Assembly (NCBI RefSeq): GCF_021919125.1
Contig: NZ_CP083439.1
Location: 992,001-1,056,000, forward strand
Length of the DNA: 64,000 nt
DNA from: Clavibacter sp. A6099
GTDB lineage: Bacteria; Actinomycetota; Actinomycetes; Actinomycetales; Microbacteriaceae
Direction: 5' to 3'
In this document: positions 25,802-34,299 of the stretch, piece after piece
Position numbering within the stretch: the stretch's first letter is position 1
How the letters are laid out: every line of letters starts with the position of its first letter
Translations under genes and position numbers: made by a program
Notes under the pieces: generated by a model
What the model was told of the DNA's origin: nothing
The model's database searches: none
What the model saw: only the letters and a program-made list of their open reading frames with translations

Positions 25802-26170
25802 ATGAGCACGCGTTCCGCACGCCGACGCCCCACGCGCCTCGCGGTCGTCTACCTCGTGCTCGCGGCAGCCGGCCTCGTGCTCACGTGGTCGGCGAACATC
25901 CGCGTGGTCACCGAGGGCCGCGACTTCCTCGCGGACCTCTCCGCCGGCGGTCCGTCCGTCTCGTCGCTCTCGTGGGACCTGCTGATCGCCGCGGTCGCGA
26001 GCGTCGTCTTCATCGTCGTCGAGGGGCGCAGGCTGCGGATGCGCCGCGTCTGGATCTACGTGCTGCTCGCCCCGCTCGTCGCGTTCGCGGTCGCCCTGCC
26101 GGTGTTCCTCGCGGCGCGGGAGATGCACCTGAGCGCGCCGGAGCGGGCGGAGCCGACGCCGCCGGTCTGA
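25802..26170 (+). CDS. DUF2834 membrane protein, copy 2
   Basis: A 122-residue paralogue of the preceding gene, sharing its three-helix layout and blocks such as GPSVSSLSWDLL, VEGRRLRMRRVWIYV and AVALPVFLAAREM. The two genes clearly arose by tandem duplication but have diverged over most of the sequence. Function unknown; members are small integral membrane proteins. The ribosome-binding site is weak (GGGG before the ATG). Confidence 0.75.
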   Translation: MSTRSARRRPTRLAVVYLVLAAAGLVLTWSANIRVVTEGRDFLADLSAGGPSVSSLSWDLLIAAVASVVFIVVEGRRLRMRRVWIYVLLAPLVAFAVALPVFLAAREMHLSAPERAEPTPPV

Positions 26171-26225
26171 GCGCCGCCACGCGCGCGGAGCGGCACCGCG
26201 CATCCGCCGCGCCGTGGCCGGCCGA

Positions 26226-26242
26226 GGGCGCCGTGGGCGCCC
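26226..26242. terminator. short hairpin between convergent genes
   Basis: GGGCGCC (26226-26232), loop GTG, GGCGCCC (26236-26242), directly next to the stop of the minus-strand exporter gene and 55 bases after the DUF2834 stop. Confidence 0.4.
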
Positions 26243-26243
26243 G

Positions 26244-28169
26244 CTAGACGAGCAGCTGGTGCTTCGCGAGGTCGCGGTAGAGCGGCGTCGAGACGACGAG
26301 CTCCGCGTGCGTGCCGGTGCCGACGACGCGGCCCTTCTCGACGACCACGATGAGGTCGCTGTCGACGACGGTCGAGAGGCGGTGCGCGATCACGATGAGC
26401 GTGCGGTGCTCGGCGACCGCGTCGATCGCCTTGCGGAGCAGCTGCTCGTTGAGGCCGTCGAGGCTGGATGTCGACTCGTCGAGCAGCAGGATCGGGGGAG
26501 CCGAGAGCAGCGTGCGCGCGATGGCGAGGCGCTGGCGCTCGCCGCCGGAGAGCATGATGCCGTCCTCGCCCACGGGCGCGTCGAGGCCGAGCTCGTTGCG
26601 CGCGAGCACCTCGGTCAGGTTCACGGCGTGCAGCACCTTCACGCAGTCCTCGTCGGTCGCGTCGAACGCGGTGAGGGTGAGGTTCTCGCGGAGCGTGCCG
26701 GCGAGCACGGGGGCATCCTGCTCGACGTAGCCGATCTGGCGGCGGAGGTCCTCGCGGTCGAGCGTGCGGATGTCGCGCCCGCCGACGCGGACGACGCCGG
26801 AGGTGGGGTCGTAGAAGCGCTCGATGAGGGCGAGGATCGTGCTCTTGCCGGCGCCCGAGGGGCCGACCAGCGCGATCCGCGCGCCCCGCTCGGCGCGGAA
26901 GCTGATGCCCTGGAGGACGCCGCCGCCCGTGCGGTCGGCGCCGGGTGCGGCGTCCGTGGCGTCCGCGGGGGACGCGGGTCCCTCGGATGCGGTGGCCGCG
27001 TCCGCGTCCGCATCCGCCGCCACCGGGTACGCGAACCGCACGTCCACGAGCTCCACGGCCGGCGCGTCCGTGCGGTCGTCCGCCGCGGGCGCGCCGTCGC
27101 GGAGGCGACCGGCGAGAGCGGCGTCGCCGTCGGTCTCGACGGGCAGCTTCACGATCTCCTGGATCCGGCCGAGCGCGCCGAGCGCCTGGTTGACCGCGGT
27201 CACGGCGCCGAACGCCTGGCCGAGCGGCATGATCATGAGGAAGAGGAACAGGATGAAGGCCACGAGGTCGCCGACCGTGATGGCCCCGGCCGCGACGCGG
27301 TAGCCGCCCACCCCGACCACCACGAGGAACGACGCCTGCAGCGCGATCCCGGCGATGGGCACGACCACGGCCGACGCCTTCGCGACCTTGATGCCCATCT
27401 CCCACGCGCCCTCGGCGTCCCGTTCGATGGTGCGGATCTCGCGGTCGGTGGCGTTGCTCGCGCGGACCGTGCGGATGGCACCGATGGCCCGCTCGACGCT
27501 AGCGGCCAGGTCGCCGACCTTCCGCTGCGCGCGCTGGCTGGCGACGCGGATCCGCCCGGACAGCCCCACGACCGCGACGACCGAGACGGCGACGACCAGC
27601 ACGGTGAGGCCGAGGAGCACGGGGTCGATGATGAACATCGCGATGATCGCGCCGAGGAACGTGACCGCGCCGCCGATCGCCTCGACGAGGCCCTGCGTGA
27701 GCACCGCGCGGAGGAGCGTCGTGTCGGAGCCGACGCGCGAGACGAGGTCGCCCGTGCGGCGGGTGTCGAACTCGGAGATGGGGAGGCGGAGGATCCGGCG
27801 CACGAGCGTGCGGCGCGACGAGAGGACGATGCCCTCGCCCATGCGCTGCAGCAGGTAGTGCTGGTAGCCGGAGAGCACGCCGGACACGACGACCAGGCCG
27901 ACGAGCGCCCAGACGAGCACGCCGAGCTGGCCGCCCTCCTGCACCACGCCGACGACGCGCTGCACGAGGAGCGGCTGGCCGAGGCTCGCGGCCGCGCCGA
28001 GCACGCTCAGCACCACGACGAAGGCCATGAGCCCGCGCTGCTCGAGGATGTACGGCAGCAGCTCCGAGAAGCGCGCGCGGGGTCCGTCGTCGGCGGAGTC
28101 GCGGCGGGCGAACGGGTTGCGGGAGCGGGCGCGCGGTGCGGCGGCGGTCTCGGGACGGGCGGTGCTCAT
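26244..28169 (-). CDS. ABC exporter half-transporter (fused membrane and ATPase domains)
   Basis: A 641-residue ABC-B/MsbA-type exporter, with six transmembrane segments in the N-terminal 320 residues and an ATPase domain containing Walker A VGPSGAGKST, Q-loop YVEQDAPVLAGTLRENL, signature LSGGERQRLAIAR, Walker B ILLLDEST and switch IAHRLSTV. A 50-residue Ala/Asp-rich linker (VAADADADAATASEG) is inserted shortly before Walker A, between the first ATPase strand and the P-loop. Probably works as a homodimer; it could export a drug, lipid or peptide. GGAGA lies six bases before the ATG. Divergent from the two-component genes. Confidence 0.9.
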   Translation of the reverse strand: MSTARPETAAAPRARSRNPFARRDSADDGPRARFSELLPYILEQRGLMAFVVVLSVLGAAASLGQPLLVQRVVGVVQEGGQLGVLVWALVGLVVVSGVLSGYQHYLLQRMGEGIVLSSRRTLVRRILRLPISEFDTRRTGDLVSRVGSDTTLLRAVLTQGLVEAIGGAVTFLGAIIAMFIIDPVLLGLTVLVVAVSVVAVVGLSGRIRVASQRAQRKVGDLAASVERAIGAIRTVRASNATDREIRTIERDAEGAWEMGIKVAKASAVVVPIAGIALQASFLVVVGVGGYRVAAGAITVGDLVAFILFLFLMIMPLGQAFGAVTAVNQALGALGRIQEIVKLPVETDGDAALAGRLRDGAPAADDRTDAPAVELVDVRFAYPVAADADADAATASEGPASPADATDAAPGADRTGGGVLQGISFRAERGARIALVGPSGAGKSTILALIERFYDPTSGVVRVGGRDIRTLDREDLRRQIGYVEQDAPVLAGTLRENLTLTAFDATDEDCVKVLHAVNLTEVLARNELGLDAPVGEDGIMLSGGERQRLAIARTLLSAPPILLLDESTSSLDGLNEQLLRKAIDAVAEHRTLIVIAHRLSTVVDSDLIVVVEKGRVVGTGTHAELVVSTPLYRDLAKHQLLV

Positions 28170-28376
28170 GCGTGTTCTCCCGGGTGGTGGGTGCGGTGCG
28201 CGGCGACGGGCCCGGGCGTCGGGCGGTGGCCGCTGCCGAGGCGACGACACCCGGTGCCGGATGCATCGCGCCGCCTTCAGGACTCTACGCGTCGGCGGCT
28301 GCGGGTCCGCCCTCCGCCCGGCGGGCATCGGGTCGTGGGAGGGTGGCAGCGGGACATCCGAGCGCGGAGGACGCAC

Positions 28377-29498
28377 ATGCAGGGATCGGCAGCGTCGCGT
28401 CCGCCCGTCCGCGTCGCCGTGGACCTCGGTGCGGCCGCCCTCGTGGTGCTCGTGCTGTGGATGACGGTCCCGGCGGGCGGGGGCGTCCTCCTGGCGTGGC
28501 AGGTCGCGCTCGCGATTGCTGCCGCGGGCGGGATGCTGCTGCGGCATCGGCGGCCCCGTGCGGCCTTCGCCGTCGCCGCCGCGGCCACCGCCGCGGCCTG
28601 GTCCGCCGGCCTGACGGGGGATCCGTTCGTGCTCGCCGCCGTCGCCCTCCACTCCGTCGCCCGGTCGTCGGACCGACCGGGTCCCGCACGGACGGCGGCG
28701 GTGGTCGCGGTGGCCGCCGGCGTCGTCGTGGGGCTCCTCGCGCTCGTGGCCGCGCCCGCCTTCGAGGACGGGATCCGCGGCGCGCTCCTCAGCCTGGTCG
28801 TCCTGGGCGGTGCGGCGGCGGCGGGCGTCGCCGCGCGTCGCGCGGAGCGGCTCGCCGTCGAGAACGGGGTGCTCGCGGAGCGCGCCCGCATCGGGCGCGA
28901 CGTCCACGACGTCCTCTCCCACTCGCTGGGCGCGATCGGGGTGCGGGCGGGAGTCGCGGCGCACGTGACGACGCTCGACGCGGCCGCGCTACGCTCGACC
29001 CTCGCGGAGGTGGAGCGGACGGCGCGGTCCGGCGTCGCCGAGCTCGGGCTCCTCCTCGCCGCGACGCGCGCGGGGCCGGACGAGCTCATCCCCGACGGCG
29101 CGCTGCCCGCCCGACTGCGGGAGACCGTCGCGGCCGCCGAGGCGGCCGGCATCGCCGTGACGCTCGCCGCCGAGGGCCTCCACATCCTGCGGGGCCAGGA
29201 GCGCGTCGCGGTGCACCACGTCGTGCGCGAGGCGGTGACCAACGTGATCCGCCATGCCGGGGCCGCGCGCTGCGACGTCACGGTGCACACGGACGACGAC
29301 GCCGTGCGGGTGTCCGTCGTGGACGACGGCGTCGGCCGGGCGCCCCTGACGGAGGGCGACGGCCTGCGGGGCCTCCGGGAGCGGGTGGCGCTCCTCGGCG
29401 GCGGCCTCGCCGTCCGCGACGCGGCGGGCTCCGGGGTCCGGGTAGACGCGGTGATCCCCCGGCCGGCCGGCGCGGAGGAACCGGGGTCGCGCTCGTGA
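28377..29498 (+). CDS. DesK/NarX-type sensor histidine kinase
   Basis: Membrane histidine kinase of 373 residues. Four to five hydrophobic segments in the first 150 residues are followed by a HisKA_3 dimerisation domain with the phosphorylated His in ARIGRDVHDVLSHSLGAI, and a HATPase domain with REAVTNVIRHAGA (N box), VVDDGVG and GLRGLRERVALLGG. There is no large extracellular domain, which suggests that it senses a membrane or transporter-linked signal. GGAGG lies six bases before the ATG. Overlaps the response regulator by four bases. Confidence 0.92.
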   Translation: MQGSAASRPPVRVAVDLGAAALVVLVLWMTVPAGGGVLLAWQVALAIAAAGGMLLRHRRPRAAFAVAAAATAAAWSAGLTGDPFVLAAVALHSVARSSDRPGPARTAAVVAVAAGVVVGLLALVAAPAFEDGIRGALLSLVVLGGAAAAGVAARRAERLAVENGVLAERARIGRDVHDVLSHSLGAIGVRAGVAAHVTTLDAAALRSTLAEVERTARSGVAELGLLLAATRAGPDELIPDGALPARLRETVAAAEAAGIAVTLAAEGLHILRGQERVAVHHVVREAVTNVIRHAGAARCDVTVHTDDDAVRVSVVDDGVGRAPLTEGDGLRGLRERVALLGGGLAVRDAAGSGVRVDAVIPRPAGAEEPGSRS

Positions 29499-30163
29499 CC
29501 GGCACGTCGCCGCCCATCCGGGTCGTCGTCGTCGACGACGAGGAGCCGCTCCGTGCATCCTTCCGCCTGCTCATCGACGCCGAGGAGGACATGGCCGTGG
29601 TGGGGGAGGCAGCCGACGGAGCGGCCGTCGTCCGCGTCGTGGCCGAGACGCGGCCGGACGTGGTGCTCATGGACGTGCGCATGCCGGGCGTCGACGGGAT
29701 CGAGGCGACGCGGCGCCTGCGTGAGCGGGCCGACGGACCGCGCATCGTCGTCCTCACCATGTTCGACGCGGATGCGCACGTCGACGGCGCGCTCCGCGCG
29801 GGTGCCTCCGGCTTCCTGCTCAAGAACGTCCCGCCCGCGGAGCTCGTGCGCGCCGTGCGCCTGGTGCACGCCGGGCAGGCGCTCCTCTCCCCGGAGGTGA
29901 CGGCGCGCGTCATGCGCCTGGCGACGGGGGAGGGACGCGCGCCGACGCCGCCCGATCCCCGGTCGGACCGGTTGACGCGGCGGGAGCGCATGACGCTCGA
30001 GCTCATCGCCCGCGGGCGGTCGAACCAGGAGATCGCGGCGCAGCTCTTCGTGACGCACGCGACGGTGCGTACCTACGTCAGTCGCCTCCTCACCAAGACC
30101 GGGTCGCGGGATCGCGCGCAGCTGGTGGTCCTCGGCTACGAGTGGGGGATCGTGGGCGGCTGA
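29495..30163 (+). CDS. NarL/FixJ-family response regulator
   Basis: Partner of the kinase (222 residues). Receiver domain with VVVDDEE acidic pocket, phospho-acceptor Asp in VVLMDVRMPG, Thr in IVVLTMF, Lys in GFLLKNVPP. The LuxR-type HTH is at the C-terminus (LTRRERMTLELIARGRSNQEIAAQLFVTHATVRTYVSRLLTKTGSRDR). GTG start overlapping the kinase stop. The ABC transporter genes immediately downstream are the likely targets. Confidence 0.94.
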   Translation: MTGTSPPIRVVVVDDEEPLRASFRLLIDAEEDMAVVGEAADGAAVVRVVAETRPDVVLMDVRMPGVDGIEATRRLRERADGPRIVVLTMFDADAHVDGALRAGASGFLLKNVPPAELVRAVRLVHAGQALLSPEVTARVMRLATGEGRAPTPPDPRSDRLTRRERMTLELIARGRSNQEIAAQLFVTHATVRTYVSRLLTKTGSRDRAQLVVLGYEWGIVGG

Positions 30164-30224
30164 TCCGCAGTTTCGTCAACACTTGCACGATGACGGGGAG
30201 GCACGGCGCCGATCGACTGGCCCC

Positions 30225-30965
30225 ATGATCCAGATCTCCCACCTCGTCAAGCGCCGCCGCGGCAGGACGCACGTCGACGACGTCTCCTTCGACGTGCAGC
30301 CCGGCCGCGTCACCGGCCTCCTCGGCCCCAACGGCGCCGGCAAGAGCTCCACGATGCGCGTGCTGCTCGGGCTCGACGCGGCCACCTCCGGCACCGCGCT
30401 CATCGGCGGCGTGCCCTACCGCGCCCTTCGCGATCCCCTGCGGACGGTCGGCGCGATGCTCGACGGGCCCGGCGCGAACCGCGGCCGCACCGTCGCCGCG
30501 CACCTCACCTGGATGGCGCAGAGCAACGGGATCCCGCGCCGTCGCGTGGACGAGGTCCTCGAGGTCGTCGGCCTCCCCGACGAGCGGCGCACCCGCGTCG
30601 GCAGCCTCTCCCTCGGCATGGGGCAGCGGCTCGGCATCGCGGCGGCGCTCCTCGGCGACCCGCAGATCCTGGTGCTGGACGAGCCCACCAACGGCCTCGA
30701 CCCGGACGGCATCTGGTGGATCCGCCGGTTCCTCCGCGGCATGGCCGACGAGGGACGCACGGTGCTCGTGTCCAGCCACCTGATGAGCGAGATGGAGGAC
30801 ACCGCGGACGACTTCGTCGTCATCGCGCGCGGACGCGTGGTCGCGCAGGGCGGGTCGGCGGAGATCACGACGGGCTTCCACTCGCTCGAGAGCGCGTTCT
30901 TCGCCCTCACGGAGGACGGGGCCGACCACCGGTCCGGCGACGTGGCGTCCCGGGATCGCGCATGA
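30225..30965 (+). CDS. ABC transporter ATP-binding protein (drug/bacitracin type)
   Basis: A 246-residue ATPase with Walker A GLLGPNGAGKSS, signature SLGMGQRLGIAAAL (a relaxed version of LSGGQ), Walker B ILVLDEPTNGLDPDG and switch VSSHLMSEM. The relaxed signature and the DGPGANRGRTVAAHL segment are typical of the ABC-2 systems that accompany DesK-type two-component genes. Start chosen at ATG 30225, where the protein aligns with the family; no Shine-Dalgarno is seen, and a TTG at 30183 would add 14 residues. Overlaps the permease gene by four bases. Confidence 0.88.
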   Translation: MIQISHLVKRRRGRTHVDDVSFDVQPGRVTGLLGPNGAGKSSTMRVLLGLDAATSGTALIGGVPYRALRDPLRTVGAMLDGPGANRGRTVAAHLTWMAQSNGIPRRRVDEVLEVVGLPDERRTRVGSLSLGMGQRLGIAAALLGDPQILVLDEPTNGLDPDGIWWIRRFLRGMADEGRTVLVSSHLMSEMEDTADDFVVIARGRVVAQGGSAEITTGFHSLESAFFALTEDGADHRSGDVASRDRA

Positions 30966-31723
30966 GCGTCCGGGGCCTGGCCGCCTCCGAGCTGACGAAG
31001 GCGCGCACGCTGCGGGCGATGCCGGTCGTCGCAGGCGTGGCGATCCTCGCCACCTGGCCCATGGCGTGGACGAACGCCGCGTCCGGTGCCGACATCCCGT
31101 CTGACGACCCGCGGCTGTTCTCCTCCGTCCCCATCCCGACCGAGTACCAGGGGTTCGAGATGGCGGGCTTCGGCTACGTCCTCATCGTGGCGCTCGGGGC
31201 GCTGTGGGCGGGCGGGGAGCACGGCGCCGGGCGGCAGATCCGCAGCACGCTGCTCGCCTCCCCGCGCCGCGTCCCCGTGTTCGTCGTGTCGGCCTCCCTG
31301 CTGGCCGTCGTGACCGCGGTCGTCGCGTTCCTGACCATGTGGGGGGCGATCGTCATCACCCATGCGTCCTCGGGCGGCGACGTCGACCCGTGGCGGCTGA
31401 CGCCCGCCATCTGGGCGCACCTCGGCGGCGTGACGCTCGCGTGGGTGCTCACGGCGCTCATGGCGTTCGCGGTCGGGTCGCTGGCGAGGACGGCGATCCT
31501 CCCGCTGATCCTCCTGCTGCCGCTCGTGGTCGGCATCGGCGACCTCCTCGCCGGGGCGTGGGCGGGCGCGCGGTTCCTCCCGATCACGGCGGGTGCGGCC
31601 ATGTACTCCGACCCGGCCGCGGGGGCGCACCTCCCGCCCGTGGCGGGCGGCCTGGTGCAGGCCGCGTGGGCCGTCGTGCTCCTCGGCGCCGCGCTCGTGG
31701 TGTTCGCGAGGCGGGACGCATGA
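30962..31723 (+). CDS. ABC-2 type permease, first of pair
   Basis: A 253-residue membrane protein with about six hydrophobic segments. ASELTKARTLRAMPVV at the N-terminus and GGEHGAGRQIRSTLLASPRR after the second helix are typical of permeases in these two-component/ABC modules. It pairs with the next gene as a heterodimer on the preceding ATPase. ATG start overlapping the ATPase stop; the stop overlaps the next ATG by four bases. Confidence 0.85.
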   Translation: MSVRGLAASELTKARTLRAMPVVAGVAILATWPMAWTNAASGADIPSDDPRLFSSVPIPTEYQGFEMAGFGYVLIVALGALWAGGEHGAGRQIRSTLLASPRRVPVFVVSASLLAVVTAVVAFLTMWGAIVITHASSGGDVDPWRLTPAIWAHLGGVTLAWVLTALMAFAVGSLARTAILPLILLLPLVVGIGDLLAGAWAGARFLPITAGAAMYSDPAAGAHLPPVAGGLVQAAWAVVLLGAALVVFARRDA

Positions 31724-32466
31724 GCGCCGTCCGGCGGGCGATCCGCATGGAGGTCACGAAGGCGTGCACGCTGCGCAGCGTGCAGGCGACGGCACTCGCC
31801 GCGGTGCTGGTCCCTCCGATCGTCGCCGTCGTCCAGGCGCTCGCGGTGGATGCCGCTCCCGGCGCCGCGGGCGCGGTCCCCGTGGAGTCCCTCGGCTTCT
31901 CCACGGCGGGCCTCGCGCAGCCGCTCGTGATCCTCGCGGCCGTCCTCCTCACGGGCACCGAGCACGTGGACGGGCAGCTGCGGTCCACCCTGCTGGCGGT
32001 ACCGCGACGCGGGGTCGTGCTCGCCGCGAAGGCCGTGGTGGTCGCGGCGCTCGCCGCCGTGGTGGCGCTCGTCGGGACGAGCGCGGCGGTGCTCCTCGCG
32101 CACGCGGCGCGGGGCGACGACGGCCTGCCCGTGTCCGACTTCACCGCCGGGATGGCGGGGAACCTCGTCGGGGTCGTCGTCAACTTCGCGCTCATCGGCC
32201 TGATCGCCGCGTCCGTCACCGTGCTCACGCGGTCGCTCGTGGTGCCGCTCGTGGTCCTCGTGCCGCTCGTCCTGGGGCTCACGGTCTCGCTCGTCGGGCT
32301 CGTGCCTGCGGTGCGGTACCTGCCGGACCTCGCCGGGATCCAGCTGCTCACCGCCTACCCCGGGGTGGGGCTGCTGGATCCGGTGCCGGGCGCGCTGGTC
32401 ATGCTCGCGTGGACGGGGGCGCTGGGTGCCGCGGCCGCGCTGTCCCTGCTGCGCCGAGACGCCTGA
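31720..32466 (+). CDS. ABC-2 type permease, second of pair
   Basis: A 248-residue membrane protein, paralogous to the preceding gene (EVTKACTLRSVQATAL; TGTEHVDGQLRSTLLAVPRRG) with about six transmembrane helices. Together with the ATPase it forms a three-gene exporter likely controlled by the adjacent two-component system, as in lantibiotic or bacitracin resistance modules; substrate unknown. Confidence 0.85.
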   Translation: MSAVRRAIRMEVTKACTLRSVQATALAAVLVPPIVAVVQALAVDAAPGAAGAVPVESLGFSTAGLAQPLVILAAVLLTGTEHVDGQLRSTLLAVPRRGVVLAAKAVVVAALAAVVALVGTSAAVLLAHAARGDDGLPVSDFTAGMAGNLVGVVVNFALIGLIAASVTVLTRSLVVPLVVLVPLVLGLTVSLVGLVPAVRYLPDLAGIQLLTAYPGVGLLDPVPGALVMLAWTGALGAAAALSLLRRDA

Positions 32467-32528
32467 GCCGCGCGGCCGACGGCCGCGACCCGGCATTCCC
32501 GCCCATGGTGGAAACCCGCTCCGCTCCC

Positions 32529-32534
32529 TAGGCT
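32529..32534 (+). promoter_or_regulatory. putative leaderless -10 box of the second ABC transporter
   Basis: TAGGCT, eight bases before the GTG at 32543. No ribosome-binding site precedes the GTG, so this unit probably has its own leaderless transcript. Confidence 0.4.
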
Positions 32535-32542
32535 GGCTGATC

Positions 32543-33469
32543 GTGCCCACCCCCGTCATCACCGCCGACCGCCTCGTGAAGAAGTACGGCGACCACGTCG
32601 CCGTCGACGGCCTCTCGTTCGAGGTCGCGCCCGGCGAGTCCTTCGGCCTGCTCGGGCCGAACGGCGCCGGCAAGTCCACGACCATGCGCATGATCGGCGC
32701 GGTCTCGTCGCGCACGGGCGGCTCGCTCGACATCCTGGGGCTCGACCCCGACACGCACGGCCCCGAGATCCGCTCGCAGCTGGGCGTCGTGCCGCAGGCC
32801 GACAACCTCGACCTGGAGCTCAAGGCGCGCGACAACCTCATCGTCTACGGCCGCTACTTCGGGCTGCCGCGCAAGCAGGTCGCGGCGCGGGCGGATGAGC
32901 TGCTCGAGTTCGCGCAGCTGAGCGACCGCGCGAACGCGAAGGTCGACGACCTGTCCGGCGGCATGAAGCGGCGCCTCACGATCGCGCGTGCCCTCATCAG
33001 CGACCCGCGGATCCTGCTGCTCGACGAGCCGACCACGGGCCTCGACCCGCAGGCCCGCCACATCCTCTGGGACCGCCTGTTCCGCCTCAAGGAGCAGGGC
33101 ACGACGCTCGTGCTCACCACGCACTACATGGACGAGGCCGAGCAGCTGTGCGACCGGATCGTCGTCGTCGACGAGGGCCGCATCATGGCCGAGGGGTCGC
33201 CCGCGTCCCTCATCCGCGACCACTCGAGCCGCGAGGTGCTCGAGGTGCGCTTCGGCTCCGACCGCAACGAGTCCGCGTCGCGCGAGATCGCCGGCTACGG
33301 CGACCGGGTCGAGGTGCTGCCCGACCGCGTGCTCGTCTACGCGTCCGACGGCGAGGCCGTGCTCAGCCGGATCCTCGAGCAGGGCCTGAAGCCCATCACC
33401 ACGCTCGTGCGCCGCTCCAGCCTCGAGGACGTCTTCCTCCGCCTCACGGGCCGGAGCCTGGTCGAGTGA
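32543..33469 (+). CDS. ABC transporter ATP-binding protein, NodI/DrrA-like
   Basis: A 308-residue ATPase: Walker A GLLGPNGAGKSTTMRMI, Q-loop VVPQADNLD, signature LSGGMKRRLTIARAL, Walker B ILLLDEPTTGLDPQAR, switch TTHYMDEAEQL. The C-terminal 80 residues (regulatory extension ending SSLEDVFLRLTGRSL) are typical of DrrA/NodI ATPases. GTG start (VPTPVITADRLVKKYG) just before the first strand. Overlaps the first permease gene by four bases. Confidence 0.9.
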   Translation: MPTPVITADRLVKKYGDHVAVDGLSFEVAPGESFGLLGPNGAGKSTTMRMIGAVSSRTGGSLDILGLDPDTHGPEIRSQLGVVPQADNLDLELKARDNLIVYGRYFGLPRKQVAARADELLEFAQLSDRANAKVDDLSGGMKRRLTIARALISDPRILLLDEPTTGLDPQARHILWDRLFRLKEQGTTLVLTTHYMDEAEQLCDRIVVVDEGRIMAEGSPASLIRDHSSREVLEVRFGSDRNESASREIAGYGDRVEVLPDRVLVYASDGEAVLSRILEQGLKPITTLVRRSSLEDVFLRLTGRSLVE

Positions 33470-34299
33470 GCGCCGTCGACACCCGGCAGGCCGCGGTCGC
33501 CGGCGGCGTCCGCCCCCGCCGCTTCGGCGCCTGGTACGCGGCGGAGCACCGGCTGCTGGGGATCCGCGCCTACCTCGGCACGGCGCTCGCGACCGGCATC
33601 GCGAGCCCCTACGTCTACCTCTACGCGCTCGGCGTGGGCCTCGCCACGGTCGTCGACCGCGGCACGGACGCGAACCAGGCCCTCGGCGTCAGCTTCCTCG
33701 TCTTCGTCGCGCCGGCGCTCCTCGCGACCAGCGCCATGACCGTCGCGAGCGAGGAGTTCAGCTTCCCGATCTTCGGCGGGTTCAAGTGGAACCCCGTGTT
33801 CCAGGCGATGAACGCGTCGCCCCTCACGCCGGCCCAGATCATCGACGGCCAGGTCATCGGCGTCGCGATCCGCATGGCGCCCACCTGCATCGCCTACTTC
33901 GCGTTCATGCTCCTGTTCGGCGCGGTGCCGCTCGGCACGGGCTTCCTCGCGATCGGCGCCGCCGTGCTCACGGGCATGGCGATCGGCGTGATGCTGATGG
34001 CCTACGTCGCGACCCTCACGCAGGACAGCGGGCAGATCGCGATGGTGATGCGCTTCGTCATCACGCCGCTGTCGCTGTTCTCGGGCACGTTCTTCCCGCT
34101 CACGCAGTTCCCGGTGTGGCTGCAGTGGATCGGCTGGATCTCGCCGCTCTGGCACGGCACCGAGCTCGGCCGGGTCGCGACCTACGGCATGCAGGAGCCG
34201 CTCTGGCTCACGGTCGCGCACGTCGCGTACCTGCTGCTCTGGCTCGCGGTCGGCTGGACGCTGTCGCGCCGCGTCGCGACGAGGAGGCTGCGCGCATGA
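33466..34299 (+). CDS. ABC-2 permease, NodJ-like, first of pair
   Basis: A 277-residue permease of the lipo-oligosaccharide/ABC-2 family: about six helices, FGGFKWNPVFQAMNASPLTPAQIIDGQV in the cytoplasmic loop and the LFSGTFFPLTQFPVWLQWIGWISPLWHGTEL segment near the end. GTG start in a GTGA overlap with the ATPase. Nod-type exporters move glycolipids or drugs; the substrate here is unknown. Confidence 0.87.
   Translation: MSAVDTRQAAVAGGVRPRRFGAWYAAEHRLLGIRAYLGTALATGIASPYVYLYALGVGLATVVDRGTDANQALGVSFLVFVAPALLATSAMTVASEEFSFPIFGGFKWNPVFQAMNASPLTPAQIIDGQVIGVAIRMAPTCIAYFAFMLLFGAVPLGTGFLAIGAAVLTGMAIGVMLMAYVATLTQDSGQIAMVMRFVITPLSLFSGTFFPLTQFPVWLQWIGWISPLWHGTELGRVATYGMQEPLWLTVAHVAYLLLWLAVGWTLSRRVATRRLRA

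Noticed and set aside
26214-28376. Plus-strand frame running through the ABC exporter gene into the histidine kinase
   Set aside because: Only the part from 28377 on is the real kinase; the upstream part is His/Asp/Arg-rich antisense translation without domains.
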